Source of the DNA: Acidobacteriaceae bacterium | GTDB taxonomy: Bacteria; Acidobacteriota; Terriglobia; Terriglobales; Acidobacteriaceae | Assembly (NCBI GenBank): GCA_003134995.1 | Contig: PLDC01000022.1 | Location: 62,001 to 126,000 of the forward strand | Length of the DNA stretch: 64,000 nucleotides | Direction: 5' to 3' | In this document: positions 31,916 through 40,247 of the stretch, piece after piece | Layout: every line of letters begins with the position of its first letter | How positions within the stretch are numbered: position 1 is the first letter of the stretch | The notes under the pieces: model-generated | Database searches by the model: none | What the model saw: only the letters and a program-made list of their open reading frames with translations | What the model was told of the DNA's origin: nothing | Position numbers and translations under genes: made by a program

Positions 31916-33055
31916 CTAGAAATTTTTCTTCAGAAACTCTCTCAGGTGATCCAGGCGGAAGGTTGCGTCGCCGATTTCGACCTGCAGCAGCAGTTGCGCT
32001 GTGGTTAGCTGGTTGCGGAAGTCCAGGGCTGCGGTGGTCTCGGCGCTCGTTACTAATTGCAGATTGCTTTCGATTTGCTTTTGCTCTTCCTGCAGAGCTT
32101 TCAAGCGGCCGTCTTGAACGGTAATTCCATCTGCCACCTGCTGCTTCAGGATTTCGGCGTTGCGGATCACATCGCCTTCCTGAACTTTTTTCCAATCGTC
32201 GTAGGCGTTGGCGGCCTGGTCGAGATGTTTGTTGATGGTGTGGCTGGCGAGATTGTAGCTGATTGACACCTCGCCGTAGGTTCCGTGGCTGTCGATCCAC
32301 GGATCGATCTGTTGGTGTTCGCCTACCGACAGCGCTACGTCCCAATTGTTCTGGCGATTTAGTTTGTCGACGGCCTTTTGCTCGGTCACTTCCCTACTTT
32401 GTTTTTCGGCGATCAGTTCTTTCAGCGGCCTGTCGCTTAGTTGCGGTATGTAGATTGAGACTACCTTCGTCTGCGTATCGGCGCGGTCCGCGTCCAGTTT
32501 GATCTTCGTGGTTTGCAGCGCGAAGGCCATGGGGCGCGTCAGGTTCTGCGCTTCGAGCATTTTTCTGGTGGTCGCGGTGAGTGCGTCCAGGCTATCGGTG
32601 GCTTGCTGGATCAGTTCCAATCTGTTCTGCAATGCCTGCTTCTCGAGGTTCGGCAGAGCGTATTGAATATCCTGCTGCGTGGATGTGGTCGCAGTGTAGA
32701 GTTCGCAGTTTTTGCGCGCTGCGTCCATCGTGAGTGTTCCCTTTCTTACATTCGAGAGGTTGCCGGAAACTCCCCACACCGCTTGCATGGGCAGGCCGGT
32801 GTTCGACTGGGTGACGCCGGCGACCGCGTTGGGCGCCATCAGAAGATCGCGCTGCGCTGCGGCCTGCTCGGTCAGGTAGCGGCAATAGGTCTGCTGGTCG
32901 GCATTTCTATTTTCAGAATTTCTATTCTGCGTGCTCAGCTTGGTATCGTCTGCAAAGGCGGCGGGAATCAGTAATATCGCAATCGCGAAAGCCGCGCTGA
33001 TTCCTCCTTGGAAAGTCTTGAGACTTATTCCAGGGTTTATCTTGCTCATGGGCAT
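31916..33055 (-). CDS. TolC-like outer-membrane/periplasmic coiled-coil protein
   Basis: 379 residues from ATG 33055 (AAGGAG upstream). A signal peptide (GGISAAFAIAILLIPAAFA) is followed by long amphipathic helices (LPNLEKQALQNRLELIQQAT, DSLDALTATTRKMLEAQN, QEGDVIRNAEILKQQVADGI) and short strand-like segments (WDVALSVGEHQQ, YGEVSISYNLASHTINKHLD), the TolC/OEP layout. Cysteines occur near residues 58 and 117. It is the third gene of a synthase-adaptor-outer-membrane set and could form the export channel for the polysaccharide; this role is inferred from order. Confidence 0.72.
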   Translation of the reverse strand: MPMSKINPGISLKTFQGGISAAFAIAILLIPAAFADDTKLSTQNRNSENRNADQQTYCRYLTEQAAAQRDLLMAPNAVAGVTQSNTGLPMQAVWGVSGNLSNVRKGTLTMDAARKNCELYTATTSTQQDIQYALPNLEKQALQNRLELIQQATDSLDALTATTRKMLEAQNLTRPMAFALQTTKIKLDADRADTQTKVVSIYIPQLSDRPLKELIAEKQSREVTEQKAVDKLNRQNNWDVALSVGEHQQIDPWIDSHGTYGEVSISYNLASHTINKHLDQAANAYDDWKKVQEGDVIRNAEILKQQVADGITVQDGRLKALQEEQKQIESNLQLVTSAETTAALDFRNQLTTAQLLLQVEIGDATFRLDHLREFLKKNF

Positions 33056-33112
33056 CTAGCGTCTCCTTGAAATGAACTCCGAAACGATCCGAAAACGAAG
33101 ATCGGAAAGTGA

Positions 33113-34191
33113 TCAGAAAAAAAGCGGCTTACGATTCAAGAATACGGTTTTCGATTTCGCGGATTCGGGATGGTCGAGCTGCATCTCGATTAGGAAGCCG
33201 CGTATGTCGGTCCTGAAGATGGGATGGATGGCGTGCTCTTCACCGGCAAAGATCTGCTTCACCGTACCCACTTTCCTGCACATGATCATGTTCAGTAGCA
33301 GTCGTAAACGGCGGAGCCGGGGACGGCGCTCGTCTGGTTGTCATAGGGCACGAAGGCGAAGTTCACAACATTATTTCCAGAGACGCTCAGGTAGTAGGGA
33401 GTCTGCTTGGCCGTAGCCAGCGCTTCTCTGAGCCGTGTGATCTGTTTCGTCTCTTCGTACATCTGTTTTTGCGCTACGCCAATTGCGATATCGAGTTGCG
33501 CAATTTCGGAAATCAGTTCGGCTTGCTTATCGAGCACATCGAGCGTCTTGGTGTCAGTCGTGGTCTTTTCCAGAATGTTGTCGGTGAGCAGGATCTCGCC
33601 GATCTTGCTGTCGGTGTACGCGCTTTGCACTTGATTGAGCGCGGCGCGCTGGGCGGCGGCATCGCTTTTTGTAATTAATCCGGCCGCGAGGTCTCTGTCG
33701 ATGGCGGCTTCCACTTCTTTTGCTTCCGCCAGAACTTGTTGTGTTTTCACGTTGTCGGCCAGCTTCTGCCTGTCGAGTTCGAGCAGCTGCGGACCCGTGG
33801 CCTGATTGTGTTGTTGTTCGCGGGCAATGGCGACTCGAATCTCGGGTTCGAGGGCTTCGAGCGCAGAGCGATGCTTGGTCATTTCCGCGACGCCGTCTCC
33901 TAGCTTTTTCATATCGACGTTCAAATCTTCGAGCGTCTGCCGGCTGGTCACCAGCTTCTCGGTGAAATCGAGACTCTTGTCATCCGCGGGAGAGAGAATC
34001 ACAGGCGCGGCCCACGATGTGTTCAGCGCATAGAAGCCCATGACGAAGCCGTACGCCACCACGCCGAAGAGCACCACGTACAGCGTGATTATGGCGAAGA
34101 TGCGATAAACCGTGACCACCGATTTGTAGATCATCGGCTGGATCACAGACGGTTTCGCTTCAGGAATTTTCTTGACGACTTCGGTCGCCAT
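33113..34191 (-). CDS. HlyD/Alg44-like periplasmic adaptor, split by a frameshift
   Basis: The first frame (34191-33292, 299 residues, AGGAGG upstream) has an N-terminal helix (IFAIITLYVVLFGVVAYGFV), a long coiled coil and the start of a barrel domain (NNVVNFAFVPYDNQTSAVPG), then stops at VYDCY. The frame shifted by one base continues at once with LNMIMCRKVGTVKQIFAGEE, HAIHPIFRTDIRGFLIEMQL and a tail to 33113, which reads as the missing end of the barrel. Loss of one C in TACCTGAAC would explain it. Either a real mutation or an assembly error. If translated separately, a 58-residue piece could start at ATG 33289. Confidence 0.78.
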
Positions 34192-35416
34192 CAGTGACCT
34201 CCTGTGGATGTTCTTGTTCTTTCGTGCGCGTGCCCCAATCTCTGGAATCGAGAGTGCACAACGCCAGCGTGGTCAGAAACAAGCTGCTCACGACCGTCCA
34301 CGCTAGATAGGCGCCGAAAGCTAGCGGATTGTTAACCGCTTCCCGCGCGCTGTATTTTCTGATCACAACGGTGAGGATGGGCGCGATCGCGAGATAGCCG
34401 ATCAGCGGCCCCGGGCCAGCCAGTTCCATCGGATTGCCGGACATCATGGTGAGAACTACAAGCAATCCAAGCAGAGCGCCCAGCGGTGTTAGAACCAGCG
34501 TGAGCACCGTGTTGGGATGCAGCGTCCAGACATGCTTGGGCAGGGTTCGCAGCGTGTAGAAAAGATCGCGGATGATACTGCGCTTCCAGCGCAACTGCTG
34601 CTTGAAAAGTTCCGGCAATGTTGAAGGGACCGTCGTCCAGCACAGCGCGTCGTTGTTGATGTAAGTTCCGTAGCCGCGCAGGAGCGTCTGATGCGTGAGG
34701 AAGCGGTCTTCGCCCTGGTTGACGGGAATGCCGAACCAGTGGCGGCTGCGAATCATGGGTTCGATTTCGAGCAGCAACTCGCGCCGGATGGCGAACAGGC
34801 ATCCGCTGATGCAGCCTACGCTGCGCGTCCAGTTCTCGGGAACCTTGTAGAGCTGGAATGCCGCGTAGTAAATAAACGTCTGGACTGCAGTAATTGCGTT
34901 CTCGTTGGGATTTCTTACGCCGACTCGACCGCCAACGGATCCGATCTTCGGCTCCGAGAAGCAGGCCGCCAGCTCTTGAATCGCATCGGGATGAAAGATG
35001 CAATCGGAATCGATGGAGATAATAAGATCCGCCGTGGAGCTTTGCAGCGCGTTACAAACCGTGCGGGCTTTGCCGCTGTTCACGGTGTTGCGTCCCACGC
35101 GAACTTTTATGTTGGAGAAATCGCGCTGCGCCTTGAGCATCCACTCGTAGCTGTCGTCGACCGAGCAGTCATCTTGCGCGATCACTTCAAACTTTTCATT
35201 GGGATAATTGCTGTTGCTGATGCTCTCGATCGTTTCGTAGACCGTCTTGCCCTCGTTGAAGCAGGGCATGAGAACGCTGACTGTGGGCTGGTAGGTGTAA
35301 TCCTTTTCAACCGTGGCTTTGGGGACAGACCACTTCAGGATGAGCGCGAGCGTGTATTTGAAGACCGAGATCAGCAGGCACAAGAAAAGAATGAGCCAGA
35401 CTAGAACCGGAGCCAT
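34160..35416 (-). CDS. Processive family 2 glycosyltransferase (exopolysaccharide synthase)
   Basis: 418 residues. N-terminal helices (VLVWLILFLCLLISVFKYTL), then a GT-A catalytic domain: VSVLMPCFNEGKTVYETIES, VIAQDDCSVDDS, SIDSDCIF (DxD-type), GCISGCLFAIRRELLLEI, GEDRFLTHQTLLRGYG (ED motif) and FKQQLRWKRSIIRD (QxxRW). C-terminal helices complete the pore. This is the hyaluronan/NodC/Alg8-like synthase class that polymerises and exports a beta-linked polymer across the inner membrane. The product cannot be predicted. The adaptor gene overlaps its end by 32 nt. Confidence 0.9.
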   Translation of the reverse strand: MAPVLVWLILFLCLLISVFKYTLALILKWSVPKATVEKDYTYQPTVSVLMPCFNEGKTVYETIESISNSNYPNEKFEVIAQDDCSVDDSYEWMLKAQRDFSNIKVRVGRNTVNSGKARTVCNALQSSTADLIISIDSDCIFHPDAIQELAACFSEPKIGSVGGRVGVRNPNENAITAVQTFIYYAAFQLYKVPENWTRSVGCISGCLFAIRRELLLEIEPMIRSRHWFGIPVNQGEDRFLTHQTLLRGYGTYINNDALCWTTVPSTLPELFKQQLRWKRSIIRDLFYTLRTLPKHVWTLHPNTVLTLVLTPLGALLGLLVVLTMMSGNPMELAGPGPLIGYLAIAPILTVVIRKYSAREAVNNPLAFGAYLAWTVVSSLFLTTLALCTLDSRDWGTRTKEQEHPQEVTDGDRSRQENS

Positions 35417-35639
35417 GTACGCCTCGCCTGCGATGTCGTGAAGTCACCGATGAAGATTACGAGCTTCACGGATTGCAGATGATTATGGCCTGAGGAGCGG
35501 GAAATAGGAATAGCGCAAAGGCGCTGGAGGGTTAGATTCCGGGCACAATCGCGTTGTCGGGATTACAAAACTTGACGTCGGATGGAGTCGATCCAAGTAC
35601 GCGCGCGGCTGGGCGCTAACCTGAAGCGCGGACCTCGGG

Positions 35640-36395
35640 CTACGATTGGCCTACGCCGCGAAACAGCGCGGAAACATTTGGCGGAAGAGTTTCGTCGAGC
35701 TTACGGGCCAGCCATTCCTGCAGTTCCGACTTTTGCGGCGGGGCCAGGAATTGGAACTGCAGTCCTACAAGGCCTCCATGGCCACGCCATACCACCTTAG
35801 TTTCTGCAAATAACTGGTTGGCGCGATCGGGGAGGCTGAAGCGCACGAGCGCGGGGCCGTCGGAATCCAGAGGGGAGGGTGTGTTAACAGCGATTCCACC
35901 TTCGCTGATGTTCACGGTTCGGCACACGATATCTTCGGGCTGCCGCGCTCTCACGAAGGCGGGAATCGCGACCGGGCACCGGAAGTAGCGCCGCCGTTCG
36001 CGCACCACCAGTCCGAATGCGGCGCGCAGGGTTTGACTGACCGAGGCTGCCGACAGGGGCCGGGGCAGAACGAACGTCGAATCAGGTCTCTCGGATGCGT
36101 GCTCTCCACTTCCTGTCGTGATGGCAAAGGTGACTGCGGTGCGGTTGGCGCGCGAGAAGCGGAGCTGGCGCAAGACGATCAACGCCTCCTCGCCGAGCAG
36201 CATATCCACAATTACGGCCTCGAACTTTTGCTTATCCAAAAGGCTGGACGCGACAAAGCCGTCCTGACAGATCTCGGGGCGAATGGCAAGAGGCTGCAGG
36301 CATTCGATGACTAACTGGCGCGTTGGTGCATCTTTGCACAGGACTAATGCGGTCCCGGCTGTGGCTGACTCTGGTGGGATATTCATAACTGTCAT
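35640..36395 (-). CDS. PilZ-domain protein with degenerate receiver-like N-terminus
   Basis: 251 residues from ATG 36395 (AGGAAG upstream). Residues 15-120 resemble a response-regulator fold (TALVLCKDAPTRQLVIECLQ, FEAVIVDMLLGEEALIVLRQ, phospho-site region VDML) but lack a full acidic pocket. Residues about 128-235 are a PilZ domain with RERRRYFRCPV (RxxxR) and CRTVNISEGGIAV (NxSxxG), the c-di-GMP-binding motifs. It lies 224 bp upstream of the polysaccharide synthase on the same strand, so c-di-GMP control of that locus is plausible. Confidence 0.86.
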   Translation of the reverse strand: MTVMNIPPESATAGTALVLCKDAPTRQLVIECLQPLAIRPEICQDGFVASSLLDKQKFEAVIVDMLLGEEALIVLRQLRFSRANRTAVTFAITTGSGEHASERPDSTFVLPRPLSAASVSQTLRAAFGLVVRERRRYFRCPVAIPAFVRARQPEDIVCRTVNISEGGIAVNTPSPLDSDGPALVRFSLPDRANQLFAETKVVWRGHGGLVGLQFQFLAPPQKSELQEWLARKLDETLPPNVSALFRGVGQS

Positions 36396-36544
36396 TCGCG
36401 ACTTCCTGACTGCGGTGTGCCGTTGGCTTCGGGATGAGACGGAGTTCGGGAGGGGCCGCTCCGCGTCATGTGCAAAAGCGCTACCAGCAGCGCTCCAGTC
36501 GCAGAGCTGAATACGGCAAGTCCTAGCACCAGCAGATAATTCAC
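36392..36544 (-). CDS. Small single-helix membrane protein coupled to the PilZ gene
   Basis: 50 residues from GTG 36544, with AGGGAGA upstream. One helix (NYLLVLGLAVFSSATGALLV then ALLHM) and a Ser/Pro-rich tail. Its stop overlaps the PilZ start as ATGA, good evidence that it is translated. It could anchor or modulate the PilZ protein; no family known. Confidence 0.62.
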   Translation of the reverse strand: MNYLLVLGLAVFSSATGALLVALLHMTRSGPSRTPSHPEANGTPQSGSRE

Positions 36545-36654
36545 GGTCGGTTCTCCCTGTTGGTCGCGCACAGGATGTGGGCTGCGGTCACTAGAGGTCA
36601 GCTTGAGGGCGAGAGCGCTTACTGTCAATCGAATTGGGGGCAACGAACAGCAGA

Positions 36655-36712
36655 AGTTACTAAGTATTTTACTGTAGTTACTAAGTACTTAACTTATTAA
36701 GTTGAATAAGTT
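36655..36712. promoter_or_regulatory. Direct and inverted repeats upstream of the PilZ operon
   Basis: AGTTACTAAGTA occurs at 36655-36666 and 36676-36687, exactly 21 bp apart (two helical turns). It is followed by AACTTATT-N6-AATAAGTT (36691-36712). A related AACTTACTAAAG lies at 38495-38506. The AT-rich patch contrasts with the GC-rich flanks; probable regulator sites. Confidence 0.5.
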
Positions 36713-36886
36713 GACTTGTGTTGCCGACGACTGCAATTTAAGCCTTTGCGGTTGAGCATCGGATCTCGCCTTTCTGGACAAACGAAGCCTCTGTTTACTC
36801 TTGCGCTATGAGCACTTTAGCTGTTGACCCTGAGACCTCCAAATGAGGTATGCTCAGGACAAGCGGTTCCCCTATAGGGAGAGTGC

Positions 36887-37129
36887 ATGGCTGATCTAGA
36901 TGCGGTTCTAGAGCAGTTGAAAAAAGAACGTGAACGTGCGGTGGGCGAGCTTAAACAGCTGGAAAAGGTGATTGCCGACCTGAGCAGGGTGACGACAAAG
37001 GGTCTCGGGTCTTCATCCCGTTTTGGCAAACGCAAACACCAACTGTCGGCGGCAGCCCGTGAGCGCATCGCGGCAGCGCAAAGAGCGCGCTGGGCGAAGG
37101 TGCGCGCGCAGTCCAAGAAAGTATTGTGA
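36887..37129 (+). CDS. Small basic coiled-coil protein
   Basis: 80 residues from ATG 36887 with AGGGAGA upstream. An N-terminal coiled coil (LDAVLEQLKKERERAVGELK, QLEKVIADLS) is followed by a basic tail (GKRKHQLSAAARERIAAAQR, ARWAKVRAQSKK). The tail resembles the RRI-A-AQR-ARWAKV pattern found in many acidobacterial small proteins, possibly nucleic-acid binding. Role unknown. Confidence 0.68.
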   Translation: MADLDAVLEQLKKERERAVGELKQLEKVIADLSRVTTKGLGSSSRFGKRKHQLSAAARERIAAAQRARWAKVRAQSKKVL

Positions 37130-37140
37130 GTTTCGCATAA

Positions 37141-37193
37141 GCCGGCGCAGCCAGCGGGAAAAAGATCAGTATTTTTCCGCTAACCGCGCCGGC
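37141..37193. terminator. Long imperfect hairpin between convergent genes
   Basis: GCCGGCGC (37141-37148) pairs with GCGCCGGC (37186-37193), and inside it AGCGGGAAAAA pairs with TTTTTCCGCT across an 8-nt loop, with an AGCC/AACC internal loop. It lies between the 80-residue gene and the convergent sigma-54 activator gene, so a bidirectional terminator is likely although no T-tract follows the outer stem. Confidence 0.6.
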
Positions 37194-37261
37194 TGCATTT
37201 CTGCCCGAGCAGTGGCGTTTGGGAAACAGCCTGGAACGCAATCACGATCAGGAACGAGAGA

Positions 37262-38332
37262 TCAGTCGGCGGCGACGATATTGTTGGCGGCGGGGGCAAC
37301 CTGCTCGGGGCGGCGGGGCGCGCGGTTCGAAGGCAAGCCGGCATCGCGGATCTTGTAGAGCAGAGCCCGGTAGCTGATGTTCAGGGCGCGGGCGGCGCTT
37401 TTGCGGTTCCAATGATGATGCTGCAAGACTTTTAGGATGAGCTTGCGCTCGAGTTCGCGCACCGCCTGGCGAGTGATCTTCTTCAGCGAGATCGGTCCCT
37501 CGACGGAGATATCGGCGCTGAAGAAATCTACTTCGCGCGGGCGCAGATCGCCGGAGATGGATTCTTCAGTGCCGAGAATCACGTAGCGCTTCATCAGGTT
37601 TTCCAACTCGCGCACGTTGCCCGGCCAATGGTATTTCTTCAACGAGTTCATCAGATCGGCCGAAGGATGAACCGCGCGCGCGTTGAATTTCCGGTTGTAG
37701 TATTCGAGGAAGTAACTGATCAGCTGCGGGATGTCGGCGGCGCGCTCGCGCAGCGGTGGCATGTGGAGATTGACCACGTTGATGCGATAAAACAGGTCGG
37801 AGCGGAAGTTGCCCGCAGCGATTTCCTCTTCCAGCTTTCGATTCGTCGCGCAGACCACGCGAACTTCCACCTTTTTGTCTTCCTGTGCGCCGATGCGGCA
37901 GAACTGGCCATCCTGAAGCAGTTGCAGCAGCTTCGACTGCAGGCCCATATCGAGCTCGGAGATTTCATCGAGGAATAGCGTGCCGCGGTGCGCCATCTCG
38001 ACGCGGCCCGGCTTCATGCCGTAGGCGCCGGTGAAGGCCCCTTTTTCGTAGCCGAAGAGTTCGCTTTCGAGCAGCGTTCCGGGAATCGCCGGGCAATTCA
38101 CTTTGACCCAGGGCCCGGTTTTCCATGGAGATGACGAGTGAATCATGCGGGCGATGATGTCTTTGCCAGTGCCGCTCTCTCCCTGGATCAGCACGGGGAC
38201 ATTCGCGACGGCAATTTTGGCTAGCCGCTCGCGCAATAGCCGCATGGCCTCGGTACTGCCGAATACGACCGAATCAGGAGGCATCTCACCGAGAGGCTGA
38301 ATCAACGCGCTAACTGGATTTGAAGTGCTCAT
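37262..38332 (-). CDS. Sigma-54-dependent activator without receiver domain
   Basis: 356 residues from ATG 38332 (an upstream GTG at 38404 is possible). AAA+ domain: Walker A GESGTGKDIIARMIH, GYEKGAFTGAYG (sigma-54 contact loop), Walker B GTLFLDEISELD, sensor region FRSDLFYRINVVN and PPLRERAADIPQL, WPGNVRELENLMKRYVILG. A C-terminal Fis-type HTH follows (HHHWNRKSAARALNISYRAL, LYKIRDAGLPS). There is only a short N-terminus, so activity must be controlled by expression or partners. It lies in the polysaccharide/PilZ region and may control it. Confidence 0.92.
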   Translation of the reverse strand: MSTSNPVSALIQPLGEMPPDSVVFGSTEAMRLLRERLAKIAVANVPVLIQGESGTGKDIIARMIHSSSPWKTGPWVKVNCPAIPGTLLESELFGYEKGAFTGAYGMKPGRVEMAHRGTLFLDEISELDMGLQSKLLQLLQDGQFCRIGAQEDKKVEVRVVCATNRKLEEEIAAGNFRSDLFYRINVVNLHMPPLRERAADIPQLISYFLEYYNRKFNARAVHPSADLMNSLKKYHWPGNVRELENLMKRYVILGTEESISGDLRPREVDFFSADISVEGPISLKKITRQAVRELERKLILKVLQHHHWNRKSAARALNISYRALLYKIRDAGLPSNRAPRRPEQVAPAANNIVAAD

Positions 38333-38583
38333 AAGTGCGCCGGCGGCGGAATTTGCCTTCGAATCTAACTTCGAACTAGCTCTGGACTCCAGCTTCCGCA
38401 GCACAGGCTTATGGTCGGATGTGCATCTGGAGAACCAAACACAGGGGGAGCTGGACGTATTCTAGCAAGTTAGTCTATCTGATTGATGAAAGGCAACTTA
38501 CTAAAGATTACGAGGGATCACAACTGGTAATCATCAAAGGTGGAGAGCACTCCAGGAGCAAACAAGGGCGAGGGAAAACATTT

Positions 38584-38940
38584 TCACAATGTAGAAGCGA
38601 GTTTCCGTCGAGGCTTGGCGGAAGGCCGGCTCAGAAGTGGCCGGAGGAACTTCAAGGCGACCAGGTTGTAACCCTCGCCATGCTGCGTCCGCAATACCTT
38701 GGCGCGCAGGTTCCGGGTGACTGTGGGCAGGTCGGCCAATGCGCCTAATGGAGCGCTTGGGATCTCGAGCGACACCTGAGCGGCAGCAGGAACGGAGCGG
38801 CGGACTGCGACCAGCATGCCGCCGGCAGAAACGTTCAGGGCGGTGGCAAACTCCAGGAATTCCTTGTCAGACTCCGCCCGGCTCCGGACAAAGACGGGAA
38901 TTGCGAGGGGCAAACGTGGCCACTTTCTGCGCTCTGCCAT
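38584..38940 (-). CDS. Single-domain PilZ protein
   Basis: 118 residues from ATG 38940; longer in-frame starts exist to 39012. MAERRKWPRLPLAIPVFVRS carries the RxxxR motif and ALNVSAGGMLVAV the NxSxxG motif, followed by PilZ strands (VTRNLRAKVLRTQHGEGYNL, VALKFLRPLL). It should bind c-di-GMP and act as a small effector. It is one of three PilZ genes in 10 kb. Confidence 0.83.
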   Translation of the reverse strand: MAERRKWPRLPLAIPVFVRSRAESDKEFLEFATALNVSAGGMLVAVRRSVPAAAQVSLEIPSAPLGALADLPTVTRNLRAKVLRTQHGEGYNLVALKFLRPLLSRPSAKPRRKLASTL

Positions 38941-39230
38941 CGGAGTCTTTTTACCCACAAACACCCCTTCGCCCACCCTTCGACCGAACACTCCAAGCAT
39001 CTCAGGGGCCAAAGCCGAAGGTAACGGTCAGATCCGCGGACGAACCCGGTGACAACCCTAGGCAACAAGGGCAATTCTCGGTACCGGTGGGCTTAAGACC
39101 CGTCAAAGTGCGGCTTTTCATTGGTTTGCAGCAGGCTGGACCTCGCTGCACGACCGCCGCAGAAGGCACCCGTAAGCTCTGAAATAGTGCAAGGTTTTGC
39201 TACACTTGGGTAATCACCTTACATTTTTCG

Positions 39231-39259
39231 TTGACACGGAAAATTGCCTAGCATACGAT
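39231..39259 (+). promoter_or_regulatory. Promoter of histidine kinase-response regulator operon
   Basis: TTGACA (39231-39236), 17-bp spacer, TACGAT (39254-39259), about 68 bp before ATG 39327. It lies in the 386-bp stretch 38941-39326, which otherwise shows no gene. Confidence 0.65.
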
Positions 39260-39326
39260 TTTGTTACAGCATTCTTTATTGACCAGTCGAGCATTTCCCC
39301 CTCTGTGCGAGACCGCCGAACCCCTT

Positions 39327-40247
39327 ATGGCCACTGTGCAAAAGAACGTGTGTGTTCCCGAGCCTGCAGAGGAAAAAAAGGCCCTGGCGCCTCCAGCTTC
39401 AGCCGAGGGGCTGCCCAACCCCGCTGACTTGCAGCAGGCCTATTCCGAGTTGCAGCAGCGCTTTCAGCGCACCACGAACGCGCTTGGCTCGGCTGCGCAC
39501 GATTTGAAGACTCCGCTGGCAATTCTGAACGGCTACGTGGAACTGCTGCAAAGCGAAAAGCTGGGATCTTTGAATACGCGCCAGCGCGAAGTGCTGACCG
39601 ACATGCAGTCGAGCGGCAAACGCCTGCAACAGTTCATTCAGGATTTCCTCACCTATAGCGCCCTCGAAACCGGCGGCCTCAAAATGCAGTTTGAGCCGGG
39701 CAATATCAACCATTGCCTCTCCGACGTATGCCGCTTGTGGTCGACTCGTTTTCAGGAGAAGGGATTGGCGCTTTACTTCCTCGCCAACGACAAGGTGCCG
39801 GAGTTTCCATTTGATTCTCCCAAGCTTGAGCGGGTGATCTCGAACCTGCTGGAGAACTCTTTCAAGTTTGTTTCGCAGGGCGGCACCGTCTGGTTGCACG
39901 CCGAGCCTTACCAGTGGGAGCGCCGTTCCACGAGCCAGCCGGCCTCCGGCGGTGAGAGGCGCCGTCAGGATCTCTCACAGCCGAATTCCGTAAAAGTCAG
40001 CGTATCGGATACGGGTCCGGGAATTCCCGCGGAGTTTCATCAGGAGGTCTTCGACGATTTCTTCCGCTTGCCCGGCACCGAAAATCAGGAAGGCATGGGG
40101 CTTGGATTAGCGATTGTGCGCCGCCTGGTGCAAGGCATGGGTGGAAAAGTCTGGGTCGAGAGCGATCCCGGCGCGGGCTGCAAGTTCTCGTTCCTCATTC
40201 CCTATAAACCCTCCCCGAACCCCGCAGGCAAAGGAAAGAATCGATGA
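39327..40247 (+). CDS. Cytoplasmic sensor histidine kinase
   Basis: 306 residues from ATG 39327. No membrane helix and no PAS domain; a short N-terminal coiled segment (LQQAYSELQQRFQRTTNALG) leads into HisKA (SAAHDLKTPLAILNGYVELL, H-box His) and HATPase_c (N-box LERVISNLLENSFKF, G1 VSDTGPGIPAEF, G2 GMGLGLAIVRRLVQGMGG, F-box DDFFRL). It phosphorylates the sigma-54 response regulator whose start overlaps its stop (ATGA). The input signal is probably intracellular. Confidence 0.92.
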   Translation: MATVQKNVCVPEPAEEKKALAPPASAEGLPNPADLQQAYSELQQRFQRTTNALGSAAHDLKTPLAILNGYVELLQSEKLGSLNTRQREVLTDMQSSGKRLQQFIQDFLTYSALETGGLKMQFEPGNINHCLSDVCRLWSTRFQEKGLALYFLANDKVPEFPFDSPKLERVISNLLENSFKFVSQGGTVWLHAEPYQWERRSTSQPASGGERRRQDLSQPNSVKVSVSDTGPGIPAEFHQEVFDDFFRLPGTENQEGMGLGLAIVRRLVQGMGGKVWVESDPGAGCKFSFLIPYKPSPNPAGKGKNR

